A program made the position numbers and the translations under genes. A DNA stretch of 15,776 bases from Streptosporangiaceae bacterium (GTDB lineage Bacteria > Actinomycetota > Actinomycetes > Streptosporangiales > Streptosporangiaceae), in contig JASIGD010000336.1 of assembly GCA_030045295.1 (NCBI GenBank), positions 1 to 15,776 of the forward strand, given 5' to 3'. Shown one piece after another: positions 5,955-13,115 of this stretch. The notes beneath the pieces were generated by a model. It did not search any database. It was not told the origin of the DNA and saw only the letters and a program-made list of their open reading frames with translations. How positions within the stretch are numbered: the stretch's first letter is position 1; each line of letters starts with the position of its first letter.

Positions 5955-7697
5955 TCAGGCGTAGAGAGCGTCGATGTCGGTGGCGTAGGTCTCCAGCACG
6001 TAGTCCCGGCGGATCTTTTGGGTGGGGGTCAGCTCAGCGCCGACGGTAAAGGCGGCGGGCAGGATTCGGAACCGCCTGATGCTCTCGGCTCTAGATACGG
6101 CGCTGTTCGCGCGGTCCACAGCCTCCTGGACAGCCCGCCGCAGGTCCTGGTTTTCGCATAGGTCACCGATGGTGGCGCTGGATGGTTTGCCTTCGCGCTG
6201 CTTCCACCGGTCGAAGGCGGCCGGATCCAGGGTGACGAGCGCGCCGATGTACGGCCGCTGGTCGCCGACGAGGACGCACTCGCTGACGAGCCAATGTTCG
6301 CGCACAGCGTCTTCCAGGGCCGCGGGCGCGACGTTCTGCCCGGTGGCCGTGACGATCAGCTCTTTCTTCCTTCCGGTGAGGTAGACGAATCCGTCGCCGT
6401 CGATCCGGCCGAGATCGCCGGTACGGAACCAGTTGCCGTCGAACGCGTCGCAGGTCGCCTGGGGGTTGAGCCAGTACCCTTGGAAGACGCCCGGTCCGTG
6501 TACCAGGATCTCGCCGTCGGATGCGATCCGCACGGCGTAGCCGGGGAGTGGCAGGCCCACCGAGCCGATCCGCCGCGCGCCGGGCAGGTTCATGGTCACC
6601 GGGCCCGCCGTCTCGGTCAGGCCCCAGCCTTCCAGGATCGTGATCCCGGCACCGCGGAAGAAATGCCCGAGTCGCGGGATCAACGGCGCCCCGCCGCTGA
6701 TCGCCCAGGCCACGTGACCTCCGATGGCGGCGCGCAGCCGGGCGTAAACCAGGTGGCCGAACACCGCGTGCCGCAGCCGGACCAGCGGTCCCGCCTTGCG
6801 TCCCGCCCGGCTCCAGGTCACAGCGGCGGCCTCCGCCGCGGCGAACAGGCCGCCGCGGCCGGCTGCCTCGGCCTGCTGGCGAGCGCCGTCGGCGAGCTTT
6901 TCGAATACGCGCGGCACCGCGAGCAGGATCGTCGGGCGGAACGTCGCCAGCGCGGAGGGCAGCTCGCTGAGATCGCCGAGATACCCGATCCGCTTGCCGG
7001 CCTGGATCACGCACAGCGCCACCACCCGGGCCAGGATGTGCGACAGCGGCAGGAACAGCAGAATAGAGGCGTCCGGGGTCAGCACCTGCTCACCTATCCC
7101 GGGCGCGCCGGTGATGGCGCGGACCGCCTCGGTCAGGTTGCCGTGGCTGAGCACGCACCCCTTCGGGCGCCCAGTCGTGCCAGAGGTGTAGACGATCGTG
7201 GCGGGCATCGCTGCGGCCACCGCCCGGCGCCGCTCCATGACCTCTCCGGCATGGATCTGCGTTCCTTCCCCGGCCAGCCGGTCAAGGCCGCCGGCTTCCA
7301 GCACCCATATCACCTCGACGGTCGGCACCTGAGCCTGCCGGATCACCTTGGCGCGCTGGGCGTTCTCGGCGAATACCGCGACCGCTCCGGAGTCGGACAA
7401 CACCCAGCGGACCTGCTCCGCTGAGGAGGTCTCATAGACCGGTACCGTCACCGCGCCGGCCGCCCAGATCGCGAAGTCGCACACCGCCCAGTTAAGACTG
7501 GCCGACGACATCAGCGCGACCCGGTCACCGGCCCGGATCCCCGCCGCGACCAGCCCGGCGGCGACCGCGGTAACCCGGGCAGCGAACTCGCCCGCGGTCA
7601 TGGGCAGCCATCTGCCATCAGCCTTCTGGCTGAACAGGGCACGATCCGGGTCACGAGCCGCCCAGTCGAAGACGTAACCGGCCGCACTGGCATTCAT
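5955..7697 (-). CDS. Long-chain fatty acyl-CoA ligase (AMP-forming), FadD15-like
   Basis: A complete 580-residue member of the adenylate-forming (ANL) superfamily that activates fatty acids to acyl-AMP and then acyl-CoA. The ATP loop IVYTSGTTGRPKG is at 168-180, the adenine-site motif EGWGLTE at 356-362, the ribose-binding TGDLG at 426-430 and the hinge TGRKKELIV at 441-449. The catalytic C-terminal lysine is K561 in LTPTQKIRRD. Length and the motif set match bacterial long-chain acyl-CoA ligases close to M. tuberculosis FadD15. ATG 7697 gives the expected N-terminus (YVFDWAARDPDRALFSQK), though its ribosome binding site is weak. The dodecin gene lies 99 nt upstream on the same strand with a hairpin between them. 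The chain-length preference cannot be told from sequence alone. Confidence 0.92.
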   Translation of the reverse strand: MNASAAGYVFDWAARDPDRALFSQKADGRWLPMTAGEFAARVTAVAAGLVAAGIRAGDRVALMSSASLNWAVCDFAIWAAGAVTVPVYETSSAEQVRWVLSDSGAVAVFAENAQRAKVIRQAQVPTVEVIWVLEAGGLDRLAGEGTQIHAGEVMERRRAVAAAMPATIVYTSGTTGRPKGCVLSHGNLTEAVRAITGAPGIGEQVLTPDASILLFLPLSHILARVVALCVIQAGKRIGYLGDLSELPSALATFRPTILLAVPRVFEKLADGARQQAEAAGRGGLFAAAEAAAVTWSRAGRKAGPLVRLRHAVFGHLVYARLRAAIGGHVAWAISGGAPLIPRLGHFFRGAGITILEGWGLTETAGPVTMNLPGARRIGSVGLPLPGYAVRIASDGEILVHGPGVFQGYWLNPQATCDAFDGNWFRTGDLGRIDGDGFVYLTGRKKELIVTATGQNVAPAALEDAVREHWLVSECVLVGDQRPYIGALVTLDPAAFDRWKQREGKPSSATIGDLCENQDLRRAVQEAVDRANSAVSRAESIRRFRILPAAFTVGAELTPTQKIRRDYVLETYATDIDALYA

Positions 7698-7735
7698 CGT
7701 CTGCCCGCCCGCTGTCCGGCGGTCTGCTATCGGCG

Positions 7736-7777
7736 GAGCGGCGGCCCGGCTGACCTGGGGTGGCTGCGCCGCCGCTC
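7736..7777 (-). terminator. Hairpin between dodecin and acyl-CoA ligase genes
   Basis: GAGCGGCGGC (7736-7745) and GCCGCCGCTC (7768-7777) are a perfect 10-bp inverted repeat with a 22-nt loop. It falls wholly in the 99-nt space between the dodecin stop and the ligase start, both on the minus strand. It could be a terminator separating the two genes or an attenuator giving more dodecin than ligase transcript. There is no U-tract. Confidence 0.4.
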
Positions 7778-7796
7778 ACTGTGGCAGGGACCGCGG

Positions 7797-8006
7797 TCAG
7801 TGCTCGTGCTCGTACTTGAACGAGAGCTGTAGCTTGGTCCGGAAGGTGATCGCCCCGCTCTCATCCAGGTGGATGTCCTGCTTGAGCACCTCGGCCACCC
7901 GGAGGTCGTGGAGGGTATCACCCGCAGTCTTCAGTGCGTGCGCTGCCGCGTCTTCCCATGACGTGGTGCTCGTCCCGATAATTTCGATTACCTTGTAGGT
8001 GCTCAT
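7797..8006 (-). CDS. Dodecin-family protein, calcium-dodecin (Rv0379) type
   Basis: A complete 69-residue dodecin, a small beta-alpha-beta-beta protein that assembles into hollow dodecamers. It starts STYKVIEIIGTSTTSWEDAA and ends in KLQLSFKYEHEH. ATG 8006 has GAGGAGG upstream with good spacing. Flavin-binding dodecins carry a Trp in the central strand (about residue 36) that stacks on flavin; here that segment reads DLRVAEVLKQDI, without the Trp. This and the N-terminal pattern resemble M. tuberculosis Rv0379, described as a calcium-binding dodecin rather than a flavin store. Flavin binding by this copy is therefore doubtful. It precedes the acyl-CoA ligase on the same strand, and a functional link is unproven. 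Confidence 0.93.
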   Translation of the reverse strand: MSTYKVIEIIGTSTTSWEDAAAHALKTAGDTLHDLRVAEVLKQDIHLDESGAITFRTKLQLSFKYEHEH

Positions 8007-8679
8007 GGCATCCTCCTCGTGGCGGCCCCTGGCCCTCACACCGCGCCGCGGGTAGCAGGCCGCCGCTGACATGACATCAGTCCTGCTGGCTCGGAGCACC
8101 GCATGCGGCGCCCCTTCTACGCCAGATGATCGGCGAGATGGCGTGTCGGTGAAAGGCCGGAAGTCCCGCCTAGGCAGGCCAAACTGCCCCTCATGGCCAG
8201 TCGCTGGCCAAAGCCCCGCGTCCCCGGTGCTCGGCCGCACCGGCCCCGCGGGCACCGGGCCGGCCCAATGGCCGTGGCAAACCGCAGGACCCGCAGGAAT
8301 CCGGAATCCATCAGGGGTGGGCCGTGCGGTACTGCCGCTCGGGCTGGTGTTCTGGGCCTTTGGCGAGCGCAAGCGGCGCGCCGGCCTGCTGGGCATCGCC
8401 GTGACGGTGCGGGGTCCTTCCGGGGACGAGCCCGCGCGCCGGTGACGCGTCGTGAGGCTTTCGCGGCTGGACGGGCGGTACGGAACGGCCAGTTGTGGGC
8501 CGCATCCCCTTTGGGAGCTCGCTGGGCGGTTCCAGGTCGTGGGAAGGCGGCGCTTGATGCTGGAGGGGCGGACACGTACACTCCGTGGGCCATCCCCGGA
8601 TCTGAGCCCCAGCCAGGACTTGCACTTACCGCTATGAGCCGTAACGTTCACGGAACGGTCCGCGCATAGGGTTCGGTTC
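8007..8679. other. 673-nt gap between dodecin (-) and membrane protein (+), no recognised gene
   Basis: This divergent intergenic region must hold the promoters of both flanking genes, but I see no convincing promoter hexamers. Open frames across it have Pro/Arg/Gly-rich compositions typical of non-coding high-GC DNA. One exception is the end of a plus-strand frame at 8071-8445. There, residues just before the stop read VLPLGLVFWAFGERKRRAG and LLGIAVTV, like one or two membrane helices with a positively charged turn. It has no good start or relatives I recognise and may be a decayed membrane-gene fragment. Confidence 0.4.
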
Positions 8680-9864
8680 ATGAGTGTTCGTCTGGGATCG
8701 GCGAGGACCTGGAGAGTGGTGCTCGGCGTCCTGGTTGTGGCGTCTTTCGCCGCCGCGGTCCCGCTGACCGTGCTGTCGGGTCAGATTTTTAACGCCCTGG
8801 TGGCGGCGGCGATCGGCGTTCCCTGCGCGGTGGTGGGCTGGCTGGTGACCCGGCGCCAGCTGGGGAACCCGATCGGCTGGCTGTTCCTGGGGACCGGCGT
8901 CTTCATGTTCTTGTCCACGGCGGGCGGGGATTACGGGTATTACGTCTACCGGCTCGGGCACCACCTTCCCCTGGGCGCGGCGGGGTCGGCCTTGTCCCAG
9001 TTCTGGGGTCTCAGCCTGGTGCTGTTCGGCGCCGTCGTCCTGCTGTTCCCCGACGGCAGGCTGGCTTCGCGCGGGTGGCGGTGGGCCCTGCGGGTCTACT
9101 GCGTGGCCTTCGCGCTGTTGGTCCTGGCGACCTGCGTGGCGATTGCCGGTGCCCTGGCCGCGCATCCGGTCCGCGTGGACTCCTCGGGGGGCCTGGCCGC
9201 GGTGGATCACGCGGGCGGCTGGTTCGGCGCCGTCCAGGGCCCGCTCGGCGCCGTGACTATCGGGCTGTCGGTGGCCTTCATCGCCCGGCAGGCGCTGAGC
9301 TGGCGGCGCAGTAGCGGGGACCGGCGCCAGCAGCTGAAGTGGCTGGCCAGCGGCGGCGCCGTTACGATCATCTGCCTTTTCCTGGTGGTGTCCTTCAGCA
9401 ATTCAGGCGTCCCCGTGATCGGGCTGGCCTGGTTCGGGGTCGCTGCGCTTCCCGCGTCGATCGGGGTGGGCATCCTGAAGTACCGGCTGTACGAGATCGA
9501 CCGGATCATCTCCCGGACCCTGGCCTACGCGATCGTGACCGGGCTGCTGGTCGGCGTGTACGCTGGGCTGGTCCTACTCGCCACCCAGGTGCTCAAGCTC
9601 CACCACAACACCGTGGCGGTGGCCGCGGCCACCCTGGTGGCGGCCGCGCTGTTCAATCCGGTCCGGCGGCGGGTGCAGCACGCCGTCGATCGCCGGTTCA
9701 ACCGGGCCCGCTATGACGCCGAACGCCTGGTGGCGGCGTTCGCGGCCCGCCTCCAGGACGCGGTGGACCCTGATGTGGTCCGCGCCGATCTGACCGGCAT
9801 GGTCCATACCGCTCTTGAGCCGACTCACGTGTCGATGTGGATCCGCCGTGCCGAACGGCGTTGA
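8680..9864 (+). CDS. Multi-span membrane protein resembling the sensor half of actinobacterial histidine kinases
   Basis: A 394-residue membrane protein with about eight to ten hydrophobic segments in the first ~300 residues. A charged conserved stretch follows, including YRLYEIDRIISRTLAYAIVT, then a helix pair, then RRRVQHAVDRRFNRARYDAE and DLTGMVHTALEPTHVSMW. This arrangement is common in actinobacteria, both as stand-alone proteins and as the N-terminal sensor region of histidine kinases. No kinase, HAMP or GAF domain follows: the frame stops at 9862-9864 soon after the juxtamembrane helix. ATG 8680 gives a plausible signal-anchor N-terminus, but the ribosome binding site is weak. It stands alone on its strand. 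The biochemical role is unknown; a membrane sensor or scaffold is an inference. Confidence 0.8.
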   Translation: MSVRLGSARTWRVVLGVLVVASFAAAVPLTVLSGQIFNALVAAAIGVPCAVVGWLVTRRQLGNPIGWLFLGTGVFMFLSTAGGDYGYYVYRLGHHLPLGAAGSALSQFWGLSLVLFGAVVLLFPDGRLASRGWRWALRVYCVAFALLVLATCVAIAGALAAHPVRVDSSGGLAAVDHAGGWFGAVQGPLGAVTIGLSVAFIARQALSWRRSSGDRRQQLKWLASGGAVTIICLFLVVSFSNSGVPVIGLAWFGVAALPASIGVGILKYRLYEIDRIISRTLAYAIVTGLLVGVYAGLVLLATQVLKLHHNTVAVAAATLVAAALFNPVRRRVQHAVDRRFNRARYDAERLVAAFAARLQDAVDPDVVRADLTGMVHTALEPTHVSMWIRRAERR

Positions 9865-9948
9865 CGCGGTACCGATGACCTGGACGATGGGCACCGGGAC
9901 GACGGTTATCGTGCAGCTCCAGCCGTTGCGGCATTAAGCCGTGCTGAT

Positions 9949-10416
9949 CTATGTCGCCGTGCGGCTGTGGCCCGGGGCGCGCCGGGCGGGCCGCTCACGG
10001 CAGAGCCCGGCGCTGGCGCCGGGCCAGCGACGCCGCGTAGCGGCGGCGCCTTGATCCTTATTACGGCCAATATCGGCAACGCAGAGTTCCTCCGCAGGCA
10101 CGTCGAGGAAGTGCAGTTCGACACCGACGCCAAGGCGACGAGCCGCGGTTCGCATCTCGTCACGTTCGACCCGTGCCCAGAGCCCGAAGTCGAGGACCAC
10201 GCTTAGGCCGAGGCGCAGGACGTCTTGAGCGAGGCGCCAGAGTTCGTGGTCGATCTTGTCCCGGGTTGTCGCGTCCCAGGGACTGGAACCCAGAGCCCAT
10301 AGCCATTCATCCTGCGTCAGGCGCAAGGCGCTCCGGTCCGCGGCTAGTTGCGTCGCGAGGGCGGTCTTACCCGAACCGGGCAGCCCGCAGGTGAGAATCA
10401 GCCGGGCTTCGCTCAC
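9949..10416 (-). CDS. P-loop kinase-like ATPase with degenerate C-terminus
   Basis: Residues 1-111 match the small predicted P-loop kinases (zeta-toxin/AAA-33-like) found across actinobacteria. Walker A GLPGSGKT is at 11-18, followed by LRLTQDEWLWALGSSPWD and VVLDFGLWARVERDEMR with the acidic switch residues, and then VELHFLDVPAEEL. Relatives continue after this point with ELWRRVxxRN and a C-terminal lid of some 50 residues ending near a Phe-Asp-Pro motif. Here, from about 10085, the frame reads CVADIGRNKDQG and then low-complexity Arg/Ala-rich sequence overlapping strong hairpins, so the native C-terminus seems replaced. The start is GTG 10416, after AAGAGG. The ATP site is intact; activity without the lid is doubtful. 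The substrate of this family is not established. Confidence 0.7.
   Translation of the reverse strand: MSEARLILTCGLPGSGKTALATQLAADRSALRLTQDEWLWALGSSPWDATTRDKIDHELWRLAQDVLRLGLSVVLDFGLWARVERDEMRTAARRLGVGVELHFLDVPAEELCVADIGRNKDQGAAATRRRWPGASAGLCRERPARRAPGHSRTAT
10005..10045. repeat. Pair of adjacent GC-rich hairpins inside the kinase C-terminal tail
   Basis: GCCCGGCGC-tg-GCGCCGGGC (10005-10024) is a perfect 9-bp inverted repeat. It is followed by CGCCGC-gta-GCGGCG (10031-10045). They lie in the part of the kinase frame that no longer resembles its family. They look like intergenic terminator or repeat DNA now read as coding. Confidence 0.45.
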
Positions 10417-10469
10417 AACCTCTTAGTCAAGCAGCTCCGCGAGCTGGGTGGGCGACCACGGGTAAGTGG

Positions 10470-10501
10470 CGACGGGCCGCGGCCATGGCCGCGGCCCGTC
10501 G
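10470..10501. repeat. 32-bp perfect palindrome
   Basis: CGACGGGCCGCGGCCA (10470-10485) is followed immediately by its exact reverse complement (10486-10501), with no spacer. The centre is CCATGG. A perfect 32-bp palindrome with no loop is far longer than expected by chance even in GC-rich DNA. It is non-coding and sits between same-strand genes. As RNA it would need to open the central bases into a loop. Confidence 0.8.
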
Positions 10502-10521
10502 GCCTCCCGCCTTGGGAGGCC
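10501..10521. terminator. Hairpin abutting the 32-bp palindrome
   Basis: GGCCTCCC-gcctt-GGGAGGCC is a perfect 8-bp stem with a 5-nt loop, sharing its first base with the end of the neighbouring palindrome. It lies about 250 nt downstream of the MFS stop on the minus strand. Together with the palindrome it could end MFS transcription, but there is no U-tract. Confidence 0.4.
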
Positions 10522-10774
10522 CGGCCGACGCGCGCCGGGCCGACTTGGGCGCAGGTCACCAGCGCTAAGTCCGGCCATTCGGGTACGCAGCCGTGCTGGG
10601 CATCCCGCAGTCCTCCCCCGAACCCGCCGTTGGAGTGTCCACGACAGCCAGAACCTGCCAAGGGCGCCTGCGGCGTCACTTCGTGATCGGCTACGCCGCC
10701 CCTTGACAGAACCCGTCTGCCATCAGGTCGCCGCAGCAGTCGGGTTCGGGTGAGGGGTCTGAGCAGGACAAGGA

Positions 10775-11956
10775 TCAGGGTCGTGCGGCCTTGGGCTCCT
10801 TCATGGTGAGGCCGATGAGGGCGGAAACAACCGGCATGACGGTAAGGGCGCCGATGGCCATCGTCAGGCCGGAGCGGTCGGCGATGATGCCCAGCAGCGG
10901 GGCGGCCAGCCCGCCGATGCTCACCGCCAGGCCGAGGGTGACCCCGCTGGCCGTCCCGACGCGATCAGGCAGGTAGTCCTGCCCCAGAGTGACATGCAGC
11001 GAGAACGGAATGTACAAAGCGACGGCGGTGGCGGCGATGGCGGCGAAGATGGCCGGGCCGGGCATCAGCCAGAGGGAAGCCAGGCAGGGGATGGCGGCCA
11101 GGTAGCTGGCGCGGACGGTCTGGATGCGCCCATGGCGGACGGCAAGACGGCCGCCGAGAATGGTGGCTCCGGCGCCCACCGCGTAAAAGGTGATCAGTGC
11201 TATCTCGCCGGTGCCCGTACCTGCGTGCAGGCGCTGCTCGGTGAACAATCCCAAGAAGGTGCCCAGGCCGAACGTGACGACTGAGCGAGCCACGACGACA
11301 GCTGTCAGCTTGGTGAACCCCTTCCAGTCATCGGTAAGGGACCTGCCCGCCGCGGCGGCCCTGGCGGGGTCATCCGGTGGCGGCGTCCGGTGTAGCGCTA
11401 CGGCAGTCAGCAGCGCGCACGCCACGGCCGGGATGACCAGCGAGACAGTGCCGCCAGGGCCGACCGCGCTGAGAACGAGCCCGACCAGGACCGGGCCGAG
11501 AGCGAACCCGGCGTTACCGCCCATGGCGAACCAGCTCATCGCCACATGGGATCCGTGCGCGGCCCGCCGGGCCAGCCGGGCCGCCTCGGGATGGTAGGCC
11601 GCAACTCCCAGGCCCGACAAGGCGACGGCAAGCCAGGTCAGCGCGTACGAGCGGCTGAGCCCGGACAGCGCGATCCCTGCTCCGGCTATGCTCATGCCCG
11701 CGGGCACCAGCCATGGCATCCGGTGCCGGTCCGTCAGCAGCCCGAACACCGGCTGGGTGACTGAGGACAGCACCGTCGCCGCCACCATGATCCCGCTGGC
11801 GGCCGCGTAATCCCAATGGCGAGCAGCCACGAACACCGGGATCAGCGCGGGCACCGCCCCCTGGTAGATGTCATCGACACCGTGGCCCAGGCTGAGCAAG
11901 GCCCCCATTCGGGCGGACGCGGCTGATGCCTTGACCGCAGAGGTTACCGTAGTCAT
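10775..11956 (-). CDS. MFS transporter, fosmidomycin-resistance (FSR)-like
   Basis: A 12-helix major facilitator, predicted to export small molecules using the proton gradient. The N-terminal segment LLSLGHGVDDIYQGAVPALI and the loop VFGLLTDRHRMPWLVPAG are typical of the FSR-like branch. A central cytoplasmic loop (PPDDPARAAAAGRSLTDDWK) separates the two six-helix halves, and the protein ends with ADRSGLTMAIGAL and TMKEPKAARP. The first ATG in frame is 11983, but I prefer ATG 11956 (MTTVTSAVKASAASARMG). The nine extra residues are unlike family N-termini, and the later start leaves room for a promoter toward the divergent AraC gene. Divergent pairing with an AraC regulator suggests control by it. 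The substrate is unknown. Confidence 0.88.
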   Translation of the reverse strand: MTTVTSAVKASAASARMGALLSLGHGVDDIYQGAVPALIPVFVAARHWDYAAASGIMVAATVLSSVTQPVFGLLTDRHRMPWLVPAGMSIAGAGIALSGLSRSYALTWLAVALSGLGVAAYHPEAARLARRAAHGSHVAMSWFAMGGNAGFALGPVLVGLVLSAVGPGGTVSLVIPAVACALLTAVALHRTPPPDDPARAAAAGRSLTDDWKGFTKLTAVVVARSVVTFGLGTFLGLFTEQRLHAGTGTGEIALITFYAVGAGATILGGRLAVRHGRIQTVRASYLAAIPCLASLWLMPGPAIFAAIAATAVALYIPFSLHVTLGQDYLPDRVGTASGVTLGLAVSIGGLAAPLLGIIADRSGLTMAIGALTVMPVVSALIGLTMKEPKAARP

Positions 11957-12010
11957 GGTTCCATGCTCGGCGGCCAGCGGCATGGCGGGCTACCGTTAAA
12001 CTGACAACCT
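11957..12010. promoter_or_regulatory. Divergent MFS/AraC promoter region
   Basis: Only 54 nt separate the preferred MFS start from the AraC start, so both promoters must overlap here or within the gene ends. It includes an AT-richer stretch CTACCGTTAAACTGACAACC just before the AraC ATG, which has no clear ribosome binding site and may be leaderless or nearly so. Read on the minus strand this stretch contains TTGTCA, a possible -35 for the MFS gene. No clear AraC operator repeats are visible. Confidence 0.4.
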
Positions 12011-12820
12011 ATGCCGGAAAGCCGCCAACCCGCGCTCGCCGGCCCGGCGGCCAGCCGCCGCCTGGCCGCGGGCGAGAATGTCGCCGAACACCACCACGAC
12101 CGCGCCCAGCTGGTCTACCCGGCCAGCGGGCTGCTGGCCGTCACCACCGAGCGTGGCACCTGGATCGCCCCACCACAGCGAGCAGTCTTGATTCCTGCCG
12201 CGGTCCGCCACCAGCACCGCTCCTATGGCCTCACCGACATGCGGACCGTGCTGTTCCAGCAGGCGCCTCCAGCCCGCTCCACCGGGCGGCCCGCGGTCAT
12301 CGCCGTGTCGCCCCTGTTGCGCGAACTGATCCTCACCCTTTCCGCGCCCACCCGCCAGCCCGCCCCGGCCAGGCGCCGCCTGGAGCACGTCGCACTCGAC
12401 CAGCTCGCTGAATCCGCAGAACAGCCATTGCATCTGCCGCAGCCCACCGACCAGCGCCTCCAGGCAGCCACCGCGCTTATCACCGGCGATCTGGCCAGCA
12501 ATGCCACCTTGGCCGAGATCGGCCACCGCGTCGGCGCCAGCGAGCGCACGCTCAGCCGCCTGTTCCGCGACGAATTCGCCATGACCTTCCCCCAGTGGCG
12601 CACCCAGCTCCGCATCCACCACGCCCTAGTGCTCCTCGCTCGCGGAGCCACCGTCACCAGCACCGCCATCGCCTGCGGGTGGGCCAACCCCACCTCCTTT
12701 ATCGACGCCTTCCGCCACGCAGTCGGAACAACGCCAGCCGTATATCAAGCCCAGCTTCGAGGCGGCCGCATCCTTATGCCAGCCATCAGCTCCCCTGGCC
12801 GCAGCAGACAGCAACGGTGA
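12011..12820 (+). CDS. AraC/XylS-family transcriptional regulator with cupin sensor domain
   Basis: A 269-residue regulator. The N-terminal half (to about 140) is a cupin-type ligand pocket with HHHDRAQLVYPASG and the strand set WIAPPQRAVLIPAAVRHQHR. The C-terminal domain has the two AraC helix-turn-helices: the first near 165-186 (LAEIGHRVGASERTLSRLF), the second near 213-237, ending in the family's GWANPTSFIDAFRHAVGTTP. This domain order matches regulators such as E. coli NimR, which controls a divergent MFS exporter; the same gene arrangement is seen here. It most likely regulates the adjacent MFS gene and itself in response to a small toxic compound. The last 15-20 residues (PAISSPGRSRQQR) are an unstructured tail. 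It appears intact. Confidence 0.92.
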   Translation: MPESRQPALAGPAASRRLAAGENVAEHHHDRAQLVYPASGLLAVTTERGTWIAPPQRAVLIPAAVRHQHRSYGLTDMRTVLFQQAPPARSTGRPAVIAVSPLLRELILTLSAPTRQPAPARRRLEHVALDQLAESAEQPLHLPQPTDQRLQAATALITGDLASNATLAEIGHRVGASERTLSRLFRDEFAMTFPQWRTQLRIHHALVLLARGATVTSTAIACGWANPTSFIDAFRHAVGTTPAVYQAQLRGGRILMPAISSPGRSRQQR

Positions 12821-13026
12821 CAGCAACAGCGACGATCGGCGACAGCGCATAATGCTCGCACGATCCGTGCCAACTGGGGATATGTCCGGACTGAAAGCGG
12901 AAGGCCGTTCCACAGCGCCGTACCGCCGAGAACCTGGCCTACGCATCACGGACCCGTGCCCCCGAGATGTCCCCGAACTGCCGTCAACAGCCAACGATCG
13001 TCACCGGCAGCAACCTGCGAACATGA

Positions 13027-13055
13027 AGCTGGCGCGGCCTTCGAGCCCGCCAGCT
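13027..13055. repeat. Inverted repeat next to the tRNA remnant
   Basis: AGCTGGCG (13027-13034) and CGCCAGCT (13048-13055) form a perfect 8-bp stem with a 13-nt loop. It ends 15 nt before the tRNA anticodon-loop sequence. It may terminate AraC transcription or be an arm-binding site of the recombinase that used the tRNA; the sequence does not decide. The rest of 12821-13026 shows nothing recognisable. Confidence 0.35.
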
Positions 13056-13070
13056 GCGCATGAGAACACC

Positions 13071-13115
13071 CTCGTAATGCGTAGGTCATCGGTTCGATTC
13101 CGATAGACGGCTCCA
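13071..13115 (+). other. 3' half of tRNA-Thr (CGT): probable integration (att) site scar
   Basis: The sequence contains the anticodon loop CTCGTAA (13071-13077, anticodon CGT), the 3' anticodon strand TGCGT and a 5-nt variable loop AGGTC. A perfect T arm follows, ATCGG-TTCGATT-CCGAT (13088-13104), then the 3' acceptor strand AGACGGC, discriminator T and CCA (13105-13115). The required 5' half is absent: the bases at the 5' acceptor position (starting about 13040) do not pair with AGACGGC, no D arm is present, and only 3 of 5 anticodon-stem pairs can form. A clean 3' half beginning at the anticodon loop is the product left at one end when an integrative element inserts into a tRNA gene by tyrosine recombinase. 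The full tRNA would then lie beyond the other end of the element. The tRNA identity is firm; the att interpretation is an inference. Confidence 0.75.

Larger units (their letters stand above)
10417..10774. other. 358-nt spacer between kinase and MFS genes
   Basis: No gene is supported here. The frames that cross it are Pro/Arg/Gly-rich. It lies downstream of the MFS stop and upstream of the kinase start (both minus strand). It holds two strong inverted repeats, annotated separately, which are the only structure I can see. Confidence 0.5.

Noticed and set aside
6294..7424. 376-codon plus-strand frame antisense to the acyl-CoA ligase
   Set aside because: Arg/Gln/His-rich low complexity; the opposite strand has every ligase motif.
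13041..13115. Complete functional tRNA-Thr
   Set aside because: The 5' acceptor strand and D arm are absent and the anticodon stem has only three of five pairs; only the 3' half is genuine.
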